DNA of 64,000 bases from an uncultured Bacteroides sp. (GCA_900755095.1 CAAEFE010000080.1:1-64000); one strand, 5' to 3'. Shown: positions 50,622-60,039, counted from the stretch's first letter. The notes: generated by a model from the sequence alone, not told the origin. Numbers and translations: made by a program.

Positions 50622-51102
50622 CGATCGACCAACGACCTTTTATAAAACTCCTGTTCTCCCTCTTATAGCCTTACATCCTGCGGCCAGTTTGCTTCAAGCA
50701 ACCTCACGCATTTTGTGTAACATGTTACATAAAGTGTGTGAAGCCCCTTTTTGCAAAAGGACGGACACGGACAGACTTGGCATTACAGGGGGCGGGATAA
50801 ATCCTGCCCTCTGTAGTCCCAAGACAGTCCGTCGGAAAGTCCGTCCCGGCTGACCGCTTCACTCTTTTACCCATAATCTTTCCTTTTCTAACGGATTCCC
50901 ATTAAACCCAAGTCCGCTGCCGTGCGACCTACGGGATAGAATTTTCCGCAAAGGTAACCGACCGTGCCAATCTTGCCAATGCCGACGTGCCGCCGCGAGT
51001 GACACGCAAAAATCTTCCTCTCCCTCTGTCGAGCGTATTTTTCCGGTTCAGCCTTGTCCGATTGTCCCTCGCCACCTTCCGAAAGCAGAAAAATCTTCCC
51101 GG
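50622..51102. other. Long leader before the methylase-helicase gene, with antisense promoter
   Basis: No gene. It holds an inverted repeat (50785-50814, ACAGGGGGCGGGAT / ATCCTGCCCTCTGT, two-base spacer) and, on the minus strand, TTG-N20-TACCTTTG (about 50976-50945), a good promoter pointing left into an empty 350-base stretch. So a small RNA on the minus strand is possible. The last part is shared with the leaders of 57931 and 60103. Confidence 0.45.
50785..50814. repeat. Inverted repeat in the leader (terminator-like)
   Basis: ACAGGGGGCGGGAT / ATCCTGCCCTCTGT with an AA loop. The ACAGGGGG/CCCTCTGT core recurs in the terminator at 56148 and, slightly changed, at 59680. Confidence 0.6.
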
Positions 51103-51137
51103 CGGTCGCAAACAGACCGAACAGAGGGAAATAAAAA
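51103..51137 (+). promoter_or_regulatory. Hairpin + GAGGGAAATAAAAA leader element (copy 5 of 7)
   Basis: Stem CGGTC / GACCG with loop GCAAACA, then AACAGAGGGAAATAAAAA and the start codon at 51150 after 12 more bases. Confidence 0.65.
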
Positions 51138-51149
51138 GAAAGGTTAAAT

Positions 51150-54100
51150 ATGAGTTACAACAAATTGAAATCATTGGTGGCAAACGTGGAAGCGATAAAG
51201 ACAGCGTTACAAATCCACATTCAAGGCAGACAAGCCACACCAGAGGAAAAAGAAACCTTATCCCAATATTCGGGGTTTGGCGGTATCAAAGAAGTGCTGA
51301 ACATCGGCACAGACAAGCCTGTAAGTGGCGACATGGAAGAACCGATAAGGCGGTTGCAGGAACTTATCGACACCTATCCCTATTTCACGGAAGCCATGAA
51401 AGCCTCTGTCCTGACAGCGTTCTACACCCCGAAATTCCTTATTGATGTAGTCGCAAAGCAGATACACGCCACATTCAAGGACAATGAGCTGCAAATGCGC
51501 TCATTCCTCGAACCGAGTGCAGGCATTGGCGGTTTCCTCCCGGTAGCCATGTCCGACACCTGCGGCTATGCCATTGAAAAAGACCCGGTTTCGGGTCTGA
51601 TACTCTCCCTGCTGAATGACAACACGGTTACACGGACAGCCGGGTTTGAAACGATAGACGAACAGGGTTTTGAACATACGAAATTCGATGTCATAGCCTC
51701 CAACATCCCTTTCGGTAACTTCCGTGTGTTCGATGCGGAACTCTGGAAGAAAGGCGGCATATACGAGCAGGCTACCAAGACCATACACAATTACTTTTTT
51801 GTCAAGGCTTTGGAGCTTTTGAACGAGGGCGGCCTGCTGGCTTTCGTCACATCAAGAGGTGTGGCCGATACACCAAGCAACAAATTCGTGCGTGAATACC
51901 TTGTGAACCATGCCGATTTGATTAGTGCTATCCGTATGCCCGACACGCTTTTCATGTACACAAGCGGCATCGAGGTAGGCAGCGATTTACTGATCTTCCA
52001 AAAGCATACTCACAAGGCGGCACTCTCGCAGAGGGAACAGCTCTTTTTACAGGTCGGCAGGGAAAAGGCAGACACGACAGGCGCAATGACCGAATACGCC
52101 AACAAACTTTTCACATTACCGAAAACCACCCTCGCCACAGGCAGCCGCATTGCGATGAACCAGTACGGCAAGTATGTACGCAAATACCAGTGGCAGGGTG
52201 ATGAAAACGCCATGTCGCAGTATCTCGCCGCATTGCTCAAACTCGACTTTGGCCGCTATTTCCGCAAAAGCCTTTTCACAAGTGAGGGACAGGACGGCAT
52301 ACACACGCAAATGTCCCTTTTCGGCAGTGTGGCCGTTAAGCAGCCACCAAAAGGCAGACGAGCCTATACGGACGAGCCGGAAGCGTGGATGAAAGAGGGT
52401 GCAATGGTACTGTTTGAGGGGCAGGTGGGCATTATCCGATACCGCAAATCCGAACTATACCAAGAGACGGCCACCGATTTTGTCCCGGTGGACGAGGGCA
52501 AGGTGAACACGGAGAGGGCTAACGACTATTTCTCTATCCGCAAGGCATATTTTGAACTTGCAATCAAAGAGCAGGAGGAACAGACGGAACAGCCGCATTT
52601 GCGTGAACGGCTGAACGCTTGCTATGATGCTTTTGTCGCCAAATGGGGCTTTTTCCACTCTAATGACAACAAGGAGTTTATCATGCTTGACAGCCTCGGC
52701 GTGGAAGTGTTCACGATTGAAATGCAGGTCAAGGGCGACATATTCAAATCCGACATCATGCGTGAGCCTGTAGCGTTCAAGAAGATAGACACGACCGTGC
52801 AACTGACACCGGGCGAAGCGTTGGCAAGCTGCCTTAACTTTTACGGCTGTGTGGATATGGACTATCTGATGCAGACCACAGGCAAGGACGAGGACGAGGT
52901 TATCGACGACCTCAAAGGCGAGATATTCTATAACCCTGCCACCGGAGAATGGGAACACAAAGGCAAGTTCATAGCCGGAAACGTCATCGCCAAAAGCAAG
53001 GAAACAGGCTCTTATCTTCCCGATCTCACAGGCAAGGAAAAGGACTGGACGGAAACCGCTGTAAAGGCATTGGAGGAAGCCATACCCGAAGCGATACCCT
53101 ACGAGGAACTCGACATCAACATGGGCGAGCGTTGGATTGACACGAAGCTGTACGCCGATTTTGCCACAGAACTTTTCGGAACGGAAACCGATGTGATGTA
53201 TTTTGACGTGAACGACACCTATTTAGTGCGGCTACAAGGATATTCCCCTGTAGTCTATAACACCTATTCCGTAAAGAATTACAACGGAGAGGATTTGTTC
53301 GTACACGCCCTGCAGGACACCGTTCCCGAAATAACCAAAGAGATAGAGCGGAACGGCGAAGCGGTACGAGTGCCGGACGAGGAAGCCATACAGGAAGCGG
53401 CCACCAAGATACAGGAGATAAGAAACCGTTTCAACCAGTGGCTCGACTGTCAGCCGATAGAGGTAAGGGACGAATTGGTAAGGGTGTACAACGAGCGGTT
53501 TAACTGCTATGTCCGTCCGCATTATGACGGCTCGGCACAGACCTTCCCGCAGCTCTCTTTCGAGAATTTTCCGTATGACAGCCTCTATCCCTCACAGAAA
53601 GATGCCATTTGGATGATTAAGCAGAACGGCGGCGGTATCTGCTGGCACGAGGTAGGCACGGGCAAGACGATGATAATGTGCGTTTCCGCTTACGAAATGA
53701 AACGCCTCGGATTGGTGCAGAAACCGCTCATTATCGGCTTGAAAGCCAATGTTCACGAAATAGCCGACACGTTCCGCAAGGCTTACCCCTCGGCAAAGGT
53801 GCTTTATCCGGGCAAAGAGGATTTCACTCCTGCTAACCGCAAAGAGGTATTCTCGAAAATCAAGAACAACAACTGGGACTGCATCATTCTGACACACGAC
53901 CAGTTCGCCAAGATACCGCAATCGGAACAGACCATGATAGATATATTCACCGAAGAACTGGCCGATGTGGAGCGCAATTTGGAAGTCTTGGAACAATCCA
54001 CCATGCGCTACCGCAGCGGAAAGATGCAGGACGGTCTGGAGAAGCGCAAACAGAACCTCGCAGCCAAACTTAAGGAATTGAAAATGAAAATCAACGAGCG

Positions 54101-56123
54101 GAAAGACGATGCGGTGGACTTTCACTCGATGGGCATAGACCACATATTTGTCGATGAATGCCACATTTTCAAGAACTTAATATTTCAGACACGCCACACG
54201 AGGGTTGCCGGTATCGGCAATACCAAAGGCTCGCAAAGGGCGATGAACCTGCTGTTTGCCATCCGTGACATTCAGCACCGGACAGGACGTGACCTCGGCG
54301 CAACATTCCTTTCGGGCACGGTGGTTGTGAACGCCCTGACCGAACTGTATGTGATGTTTAAGTACCTTAGACCAAGAGAATTGCAACGTCAGCAGATTTC
54401 TTGCTTCGATGCGTGGGCGGCGATATTTACGCAGAAAACAGCCGATTATGAACTGAACGTGACAGGTGCAATCAAGCGTAAAGAGCGTTTCCGCACCTAC
54501 ATCAAAGTGCCGGAACTGGCAATGTTCCTGCGTGAGATTACCGACTACCGCACCGCCGACATGATAAACCTCGATGTACCGGATAAAAATGTGCGCTTTC
54601 TTTCTCATGCGCCCACTATCCAGCAGGAGGAAATGATAGGCCGTTTGGTTTCCTTTGCACACAGCGGACAGTGGGAGGATTTGGGACTTGATACGCCCGA
54701 ACCCGACAATCTCGACAAGGCAAAAATGTTGGTAGCTACCAATGTGGCACGAAAAATGGCTCTCGATATGCGTTTGTTGGGCGACAAGTTCAGCGACGAT
54801 GCCGAAAACAAGGCTTCAATCTGTGCAAGAACAATCTATGAATATTATATGCGCTCAAATGAAAACCGGGGTACGCAGTTCGTGTTCAGCGACCTCGGCA
54901 CATACAAGCCGAATGAGTGGAACGTATATACCGACATCAAAGAAAAGTTGGTGAACCTCGGTATTCCGACCGATGAAGTGCAGTTTATCCAGTGTGCTAC
55001 CACCGAAAGGGCAAGAAAACGCCTGTTCGAGGACATGAACAACGGCAAGGTGCGTGTGCTTTTCGGCAGCACCACCATGTTAGGAACAGGGGTGAACGCC
55101 CAGCAGAGGGCTGTAGCGGTGCATCATTTGGAGATTCCCTGGCGACCGGCTGACATGGAGCAGCGCAACGGCAGGGCGGTACGCAAGGGCAACACCGTGA
55201 AACTGTGGGGCGGCAACGTGGTGGATGTGGTGATTTACGGCACGGAAAAGACACTTGATGCCTACAAATTCAATTTGCTGAAAAACAAGCAGATGTTCAT
55301 CAACCAAATCAATAACGGCACAATCGCCGTGCGCCGTATCGACGAGGGCGGCATGGACGAGGACAACGGCATGAACTTCGCCGAGTTCGTGGCAATCCTT
55401 TCCGGCAACACCGATTTGCTGAACAAGGCAAAACTCGACAACAAGATTATGCAGTTGGAAAAGGAACAGACCATTTTCAAGAAAGAACGCATCCGTGCCG
55501 AGCGGAAAATAACCGCCGGACAGGAAGATATGGCAAAGACACAGCGTACAAAGGCCGGTTTCATCAAGGATTGGGAATACTTCAACTCTTACGAGGGGAC
55601 AAAAGTAACACAACTTCTCAACCTGCCACAAGCTACAGCCGAGGAAACAGGCCGGGAATTACACCGCATCGCCAAAACCTACCGTAGCGGAGCGTATGGT
55701 ACGATTGGCACGTTTACAGGGCTGAATTTGCTGGTACGCAGCGAGTACAGCATAAACGGTACATTTGACCGAAACACGTTCTTTGTCGAGGGGACAAGCG
55801 GGCTTAAATACCGTTGTGGACTGACAGGTGCGTTACCGCTTGGCTTCGTGGAATCTGCTCAATATCCGCAGGCTACACTAAACAAATTGCCCTCACTTAT
55901 TGAGAAGCAACAAAAGACGGTGGAGCGGATTGAAAGCGAAATCCCCATATTGCAGGACATCGTTGGCCGCCAGTGGAGCAAAGCCGATGAATTGGTAAAA
56001 CTCAAACTGGAGTGCAAGGAGCTGCAGCGGAAGATTGACGAAAGTCTCAAGGATGCGGAACGCTCTCTAACTCCATCCGAAACAACGGCTGCCGAATACG
56101 AACCTACTACTAAGGCCGCTTAA
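51150..56123 (+). CDS. Fused DNA methylase-helicase (DarB-like), 1657 aa
   Basis: N-terminal region (about 25-250) is an N6-adenine methylase: QYSGFGG near residue 40, SAM-binding FLEPSAGIGGFLP near 117, and the catalytic motif in SNIPFGNF near 187. The centre (about 800-1400) is an SF2/SNF2-type helicase: EVGTGKT near 833 (Walker A), VDECHIF near 1000 (DExH), and RNGRAVRKGN near 1336 (motif VI). The C terminus is coiled. Methylase-helicase fusions of this plan are found in mobile elements and include the phage P1 DarB antirestriction protein, so guarding the DNA on entry is likely. It has a long private leader and a terminator. Confidence 0.85.
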   Translation: MSYNKLKSLVANVEAIKTALQIHIQGRQATPEEKETLSQYSGFGGIKEVLNIGTDKPVSGDMEEPIRRLQELIDTYPYFTEAMKASVLTAFYTPKFLIDVVAKQIHATFKDNELQMRSFLEPSAGIGGFLPVAMSDTCGYAIEKDPVSGLILSLLNDNTVTRTAGFETIDEQGFEHTKFDVIASNIPFGNFRVFDAELWKKGGIYEQATKTIHNYFFVKALELLNEGGLLAFVTSRGVADTPSNKFVREYLVNHADLISAIRMPDTLFMYTSGIEVGSDLLIFQKHTHKAALSQREQLFLQVGREKADTTGAMTEYANKLFTLPKTTLATGSRIAMNQYGKYVRKYQWQGDENAMSQYLAALLKLDFGRYFRKSLFTSEGQDGIHTQMSLFGSVAVKQPPKGRRAYTDEPEAWMKEGAMVLFEGQVGIIRYRKSELYQETATDFVPVDEGKVNTERANDYFSIRKAYFELAIKEQEEQTEQPHLRERLNACYDAFVAKWGFFHSNDNKEFIMLDSLGVEVFTIEMQVKGDIFKSDIMREPVAFKKIDTTVQLTPGEALASCLNFYGCVDMDYLMQTTGKDEDEVIDDLKGEIFYNPATGEWEHKGKFIAGNVIAKSKETGSYLPDLTGKEKDWTETAVKALEEAIPEAIPYEELDINMGERWIDTKLYADFATELFGTETDVMYFDVNDTYLVRLQGYSPVVYNTYSVKNYNGEDLFVHALQDTVPEITKEIERNGEAVRVPDEEAIQEAATKIQEIRNRFNQWLDCQPIEVRDELVRVYNERFNCYVRPHYDGSAQTFPQLSFENFPYDSLYPSQKDAIWMIKQNGGGICWHEVGTGKTMIMCVSAYEMKRLGLVQKPLIIGLKANVHEIADTFRKAYPSAKVLYPGKEDFTPANRKEVFSKIKNNNWDCIILTHDQFAKIPQSEQTMIDIFTEELADVERNLEVLEQSTMRYRSGKMQDGLEKRKQNLAAKLKELKMKINERKDDAVDFHSMGIDHIFVDECHIFKNLIFQTRHTRVAGIGNTKGSQRAMNLLFAIRDIQHRTGRDLGATFLSGTVVVNALTELYVMFKYLRPRELQRQQISCFDAWAAIFTQKTADYELNVTGAIKRKERFRTYIKVPELAMFLREITDYRTADMINLDVPDKNVRFLSHAPTIQQEEMIGRLVSFAHSGQWEDLGLDTPEPDNLDKAKMLVATNVARKMALDMRLLGDKFSDDAENKASICARTIYEYYMRSNENRGTQFVFSDLGTYKPNEWNVYTDIKEKLVNLGIPTDEVQFIQCATTERARKRLFEDMNNGKVRVLFGSTTMLGTGVNAQQRAVAVHHLEIPWRPADMEQRNGRAVRKGNTVKLWGGNVVDVVIYGTEKTLDAYKFNLLKNKQMFINQINNGTIAVRRIDEGGMDEDNGMNFAEFVAILSGNTDLLNKAKLDNKIMQLEKEQTIFKKERIRAERKITAGQEDMAKTQRTKAGFIKDWEYFNSYEGTKVTQLLNLPQATAEETGRELHRIAKTYRSGAYGTIGTFTGLNLLVRSEYSINGTFDRNTFFVEGTSGLKYRCGLTGALPLGFVESAQYPQATLNKLPSLIEKQQKTVERIESEIPILQDIVGRQWSKADELVKLKLECKELQRKIDESLKDAERSLTPSETTAAEYEPTTKAA

Positions 56124-56147
56124 ACCATAATCATATCTTAACCTTTT

Positions 56148-56187
56148 CCCTCTGTTCGGTTGCGATAACTCGACAGGGGGATTTTTC
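56148..56187 (+). terminator. Terminator after the methylase-helicase gene
   Basis: Stem CCCTCTGT / ACAGGGGG followed by ATTTTTC, starting 24 bases after the stop. Confidence 0.75.
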
Positions 56188-56482
56188 TTGTACTCCGATC
56201 TGATGGCGGCAATATCCATTTATATACACCTCCCAAATAGGCTTTACTTCACTGCTATACAGTCGATACTAAATGTAGTACATACTAATGTTAGTAAAGT
56301 AGGATATCAGGAAATCTCCCGTTGCAAAGGATAGTATGCACTACATTTAGTCAATCAGTATTTTAGTATAGTAGTAGATACTACGATACTAAAATGTAAT
56401 AAAGTAGTAAAATAGTACACACTAATCATAGTAAATACTAAAAATAGTAGTATCTTTGTATCAGAAATAAAGATAGGAATTT
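56188..56482. promoter_or_regulatory. Repeat-rich region and promoter upstream of parA
   Basis: Full of TAGTA/TACTA strings: at least ten in 200 bases. A perfect 12-bp inverted repeat (ACTAAATGTAGT at 56268-56279, ACTACATTTAGT at 56340-56351) frames part of them. A -7 box TATCTTTG (56451-56458) precedes the parA start by 24 bases, and TAGTAC (56413-56418) lies upstream of it. Likely operator and/or partition site for the ParA-RHH-ParB genes. Confidence 0.6.
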
Positions 56483-57238
56483 ATGGCAAAGATAATCGCT
56501 GTTTTGAACCACAAGGGCGGTGTCGGAAAGACGACCACCACCATCAATCTTGCTGCCGCATTGCAGCAGAAGAAAAAGCGTGTACTGCTCATCGACATGG
56601 ACGGTCAGGCAAACCTCACGGAATCCTGCGGTCTCTCCATCGAAGAGGAACGGACGGTGTACGGAGCAATGAAAGGTGAATACCCGTTAACGGTATTCGA
56701 GTTAAATAATGGCCTTTCCGTTGTACCGTCCTGCCTTGATTTGTCAGCGGCAGAATCCGAGCTTATCAATGAGCCGGGGCGGGAATTAATACTGAAAGGG
56801 CTGATTGCAAAATTGCTTGAAACCCGTAAATTCGACTATATCCTGATTGACTGTCCGCCCTCGCTGGGTTTGCTGACACTCAACGCACTTACATCTGCGG
56901 ATTTCTTGATTATCCCGGTACAGGCGCAATTCCTCGCCATGCGCGGAATGGCGAAGATTACAAATGTGGTCGAGATTGTCAAAACCCGTTTGAACCCGAA
57001 TCTGAACATCGGCGGAATTGTCATCACACAGTTTGACAAGCGCAAGACGCTCAACAAGAGTGTTGCGGAACTCATCAACGAATCATTCTGCGACAAAGTG
57101 TTCAAGACCGTCATCCGGGACAATGTGGCATTGGCCGAAGCTCCGATAAAGGGTCTGAACATCTTTGAATACAACAAGAACAGCAACGGGGCAAAGGACT
57201 ACATGGAGTTAGCAAAAGAAGTGTTGAAATTAAAGTAA
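56483..57238 (+). CDS. parA: ParA-family partition ATPase
   Basis: 251 residues with the deviant Walker A KGGVGKTTTTINLAAALQQ (about 11-29), Walker A' VLLIDMDGQANLTESCG, and FDYILIDCPPSLGLLTLNAL (about 114-133). These are the hallmarks of the ParA/Soj class that moves DNA by ATP-driven gradients. No N-terminal HTH, so any repression would need a partner, probably the RHH protein encoded 7 bases downstream. Together with ParB it should keep the element during its circular stage. Confidence 0.94.
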   Translation: MAKIIAVLNHKGGVGKTTTTINLAAALQQKKKRVLLIDMDGQANLTESCGLSIEEERTVYGAMKGEYPLTVFELNNGLSVVPSCLDLSAAESELINEPGRELILKGLIAKLLETRKFDYILIDCPPSLGLLTLNALTSADFLIIPVQAQFLAMRGMAKITNVVEIVKTRLNPNLNIGGIVITQFDKRKTLNKSVAELINESFCDKVFKTVIRDNVALAEAPIKGLNIFEYNKNSNGAKDYMELAKEVLKLK

Positions 57239-57245
57239 AGACGAT

Positions 57246-57500
57246 ATGAGCAAAAGTGATTCATTGAAAAACGGCATGAGAAGCGGACTGGACGGCTTGC
57301 TGTCATCCACCGGGAAGTCCACGCAAAAGAAAGAGCCTGCACCGGTCAAAGCGGAAAAAGAACCTGCCGTGCATTGCAATTTTGTTATCGACAAGAGTAT
57401 TCATACCCGGATGAAATACCTCGCTATCGAGAAGAATATGTCGCTCCGAAATATTGTGAACGAGGCGATGAAAGAGTATTTGGAAAAGCACGAGAAATAA
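57246..57500 (+). CDS. Ribbon-helix-helix (ParG/CopG-like) protein
   Basis: 84 residues. A disordered basic N terminus (KKEPAPVKAEKEPA) is followed by a ribbon-helix-helix domain (about 45-84): VHCNFVIDKSIHTRMKYLAIEKNMSLRNIVNEAMKEYLEKH. Such proteins pair with ParA ATPases as centromere-binding repressors, as ParG does with ParF. The TAGTA-rich region upstream of parA is the natural target (inference). Confidence 0.8.
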   Translation: MSKSDSLKNGMRSGLDGLLSSTGKSTQKKEPAPVKAEKEPAVHCNFVIDKSIHTRMKYLAIEKNMSLRNIVNEAMKEYLEKHEK

Positions 57501-57503
57501 CCG

Positions 57504-57519
57504 GGGCGGCAATCCGCCC
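57504..57519 (+). terminator. Short hairpin after the RHH gene
   Basis: GGGCGG / CCGCCC with a four-base loop, four bases after the stop; T residues follow after a few bases. May be a weak terminator. Confidence 0.5.
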
Positions 57520-57855
57520 AATCAACTTTTATACCATACCGCTATCTTATGGCACATGTCCACAAGGTAGCGGTTTTCCCGTTTATACCCCTGGCTGTTC
57601 TCCTGCTCTATTCGCCTCTTATAGCTGCAATGCTGCATTTCCCCTTTCTATCCATTCCTCTTGCCGCTTGTCCGGTCTCGTTCCTGCCATCGCCGGTTGG
57701 TTTTCCAGACGCAAATTTGGACTGCCGCGCTTGATTTCATCGCTTTGAAGTGCATTTCTCGTAAAATTCTTCCTTTCCGTGAAAGAGTAATTTTCCGGAA
57801 AAAGCGTTGAAAATAGCTTGTTCGTCAGTCCCTTGAAGCATCTGTAAATCCCAAG
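57520..57855. other. Leader region of the parB gene
   Basis: About 335 bases without a supported gene. It is similar along its length to the leader at 59718-60039: shared GGTTTT..CAGA.GCAAA, CGCGCTTGAT, AAATTCTTCCTTTCC and GAAAGAGTAATT strings in the same order. Confidence 0.5.
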
Positions 57856-57895
57856 CGGTTCAGGCAGAAAAAAGAACCGAAAAGAGGGAAAAATA
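57856..57895 (+). promoter_or_regulatory. Hairpin + GAGGGAAAAATAA leader element (copy 6 of 7)
   Basis: Stem CGGTTC / GAACCG with a 12-base loop containing CAGAAA, followed by AAAAGAGGGAAAAATAACA, then the parB start. Confidence 0.65.
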
Positions 57896-57930
57896 ACAAA
57901 ACAAATATCAACCAATTAAATTTTATGATT

Positions 57931-59658
57931 ATGGCAACAACAGCAGTTCAAGCAGTAGAGAAGAACATCACATCGGTAGCATTGGCAGACATTCAGTCGA
58001 GCAGTTACAACCCACGCAAGAACTTTGACGAGACAAGCCTTGCGGAACTTGCCGAGAGCATCCGTCAGCAGGGAGTGCTTCAGCCTATCGGTGTGCGCCC
58101 TATTGCGGACAACCGTTTCGAGATTGTCTTTGGAGAACGCAGATACCGTGCTTCCCTCATGGCTGAATTGGCGGAAATTCCGGCTACCGTCATGGAAATT
58201 TCAGACGAGACAGCCGAGGAAATGGCAATCACCGAGAACCTGCATCGCAAGGATGTTACCCCGATTGAGGAAGCCAATGCCTACCAAAAACTCATAGACA
58301 GCGGTCGCCACGATGTCCAATCCTTGACCGTGCAGTTCGGCAAGACGGAAGCGTATATCCGTACACGACTTAAATTCGTTTCCTTGATACCCGAAATCGC
58401 CGTGCTGTTGGAACAGGACGAAATCACAATCAGCGTGGCAAGTGAAATCTGCCGTTATGGGGAAGAGATACAGCGTGAGGTGTACGACCAACATCTGAAA
58501 GAGGGGGTGCAGTACAATAGTTGGCGAGGCATGAAAGCCTCCGAGGTGGCACAGAGCATCGAACGGCAATATACCGCAGACCTCAATCGCTATTCATTTG
58601 ACAAAACCCTTTGTCTTTCATGTCCCCACAATACCAATAACATGATGTTATTCTGTGAGGGTAGTTGCGGAAATTGCGCCAACCGTGCTTGTCTTGTGGA
58701 AATGAACACATCGCACCTTACCGAAAAGGCTATGCGGCTCATGGAACAGCACCCTGCCGTTCCCCTCTGCCACGAAAGCTACAATTACAATGAAGCCGTC
58801 GTCGACCGACTTACCGCTATAGGCTACGAGGTGGAAAGTCTTAAAACCTATGCAACGAAATACCCCGAATGCCCCCAAGCTCCTCAAAAAGAGGATTACG
58901 ATACCACCGAGGAATACGAGGAAGCAGTAAAGGATTACGAGCAGAAATTGAACGGCTACACCGAGAAATGCGAAGCAATCCGCACCCGAAGCGAAGCAGG
59001 AGAAATCTCCCTCTATCTCCGTATTGAGAGCAACGACATTACACTGTGCTATGTTGCAAATACCGCTACAACCGCAAACGGTACGGCAACCAAAATGCCG
59101 CTTTCACCTATCGAGAAGTTGGAAAAGCAGGACAAACGCAACAAGGAGATTGCCCTCGAAAAGACCGTTGAAGACACCAAAAAGCGGATTTTAGAGGTCG
59201 ATATGTCAGAGCGCAAATTTGGGCAGGACGAGGAGAAAATGGTGTATTTCTTCCTGCTCTCCTCACTCCGCAAAGAGCATTTCAATGAGGTGGGAATTGA
59301 AGATAAAGGCTCTTATTACTACCTTACGAGCGAGGACAAAATGCGCATCATCGAGAACCTTACCGCCAAGCAGAAAGCCGTTATCCGCAGGGATTATCTG
59401 ATTGCCAATTTCAAGGACGCATTCGGTAACAACGCCACAGCCTCCCTGTTGCTTGACTTCGCTCAAAAGCATATGCCCGAAGAACTTGCCAATATCCAAG
59501 ACGGATATAATGAAGTGTACGAAAAGCGACACCAACGCATCGAGGAAAAGAAAGCCGCTTTGCAGGAACAAGCCACGCAGGAAGCGGAACAACCCGATGA
59601 ACCGCAACCCGAAGCGGAAGCACAGACCGAACCGCAAGCGGAAGAAATAGCTGCCTGA
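57931..59658 (+). CDS. parB: ParB/RepB/Spo0J-family protein, 575 aa
   Basis: ParB N-terminal domain (about 10-105): ADIQSSSYNPRKNF, LAESIRQQGVLQPI, GERRYRASLMAEL (the box II motif that binds CTP in the family) and ENLHRKDVTPIEEA. A helix-turn-helix region follows (about 120-165; VQFGKTEAYIRTRLKFV). Then a Cys-rich stretch (CLSCPHNTNNMMLFCEGSCG, with further Cys) that may bind zinc, an all-helical part and an acidic Glu/Gln/Pro-rich tail. It is much longer than chromosomal ParB, as usual in Bacteroidetes elements. Start chosen at 57931 since ATTATG is the shared context; 57925 is an alternative. Confidence 0.88.
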   Translation: MATTAVQAVEKNITSVALADIQSSSYNPRKNFDETSLAELAESIRQQGVLQPIGVRPIADNRFEIVFGERRYRASLMAELAEIPATVMEISDETAEEMAITENLHRKDVTPIEEANAYQKLIDSGRHDVQSLTVQFGKTEAYIRTRLKFVSLIPEIAVLLEQDEITISVASEICRYGEEIQREVYDQHLKEGVQYNSWRGMKASEVAQSIERQYTADLNRYSFDKTLCLSCPHNTNNMMLFCEGSCGNCANRACLVEMNTSHLTEKAMRLMEQHPAVPLCHESYNYNEAVVDRLTAIGYEVESLKTYATKYPECPQAPQKEDYDTTEEYEEAVKDYEQKLNGYTEKCEAIRTRSEAGEISLYLRIESNDITLCYVANTATTANGTATKMPLSPIEKLEKQDKRNKEIALEKTVEDTKKRILEVDMSERKFGQDEEKMVYFFLLSSLRKEHFNEVGIEDKGSYYYLTSEDKMRIIENLTAKQKAVIRRDYLIANFKDAFGNNATASLLLDFAQKHMPEELANIQDGYNEVYEKRHQRIEEKKAALQEQATQEAEQPDEPQPEAEAQTEPQAEEIAA

Positions 59659-59679
59659 CAAATGTTGTTGTCATAACGG

Positions 59680-59717
59680 ATAGGGGGAGGGAGAAATCCG
59701 CCCTCTATTCATTTTTG
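59680..59717 (+). terminator. Terminator after parB
   Basis: ATAGGGGG / CCCTCTAT stem (8 bp with one G-U) and a T-rich tail (TTCATTTTT), 21 bases after the stop. Same family as 56148 and 50785. Confidence 0.65.
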
Positions 59718-60039
59718 TATGCTCCGGACAAAGGACCCAAGTACCTCTTCTAACTTTCTGACGAACCCGTCACCACCCGCCCTTCTTCCATTCATAGCTT
59801 CCGTTTCCTCTCTTTTTTACCATTTTCAACTTCCCTTTTATAGCGTTTCCCCGGCTTCGTCCCCTGTCAGCCCCGGTTTGGTTTTATCAGATGCAAAGGT
59901 CGGCCGTCGCGCTTGATCCGGCGGCTTAAAGTGAATTTCCTGCAAATTCTTCCTTTCCTCAGAAAGAGTAATTGGCAGGAAAAGCCTTCCGTATGAAGCT
60001 GTACCGACAACCGTGTACCGCATCCATAAAATCCCAAAG
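59718..60039. other. Leader region of the 60103 gene
   Basis: About 320 bases with no gene. Parallels the parB leader (see 57520-57855) and ends in a hairpin element. GATGCAAAGGTC near 59888 is the same position-marker as in other leaders. Confidence 0.5.
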
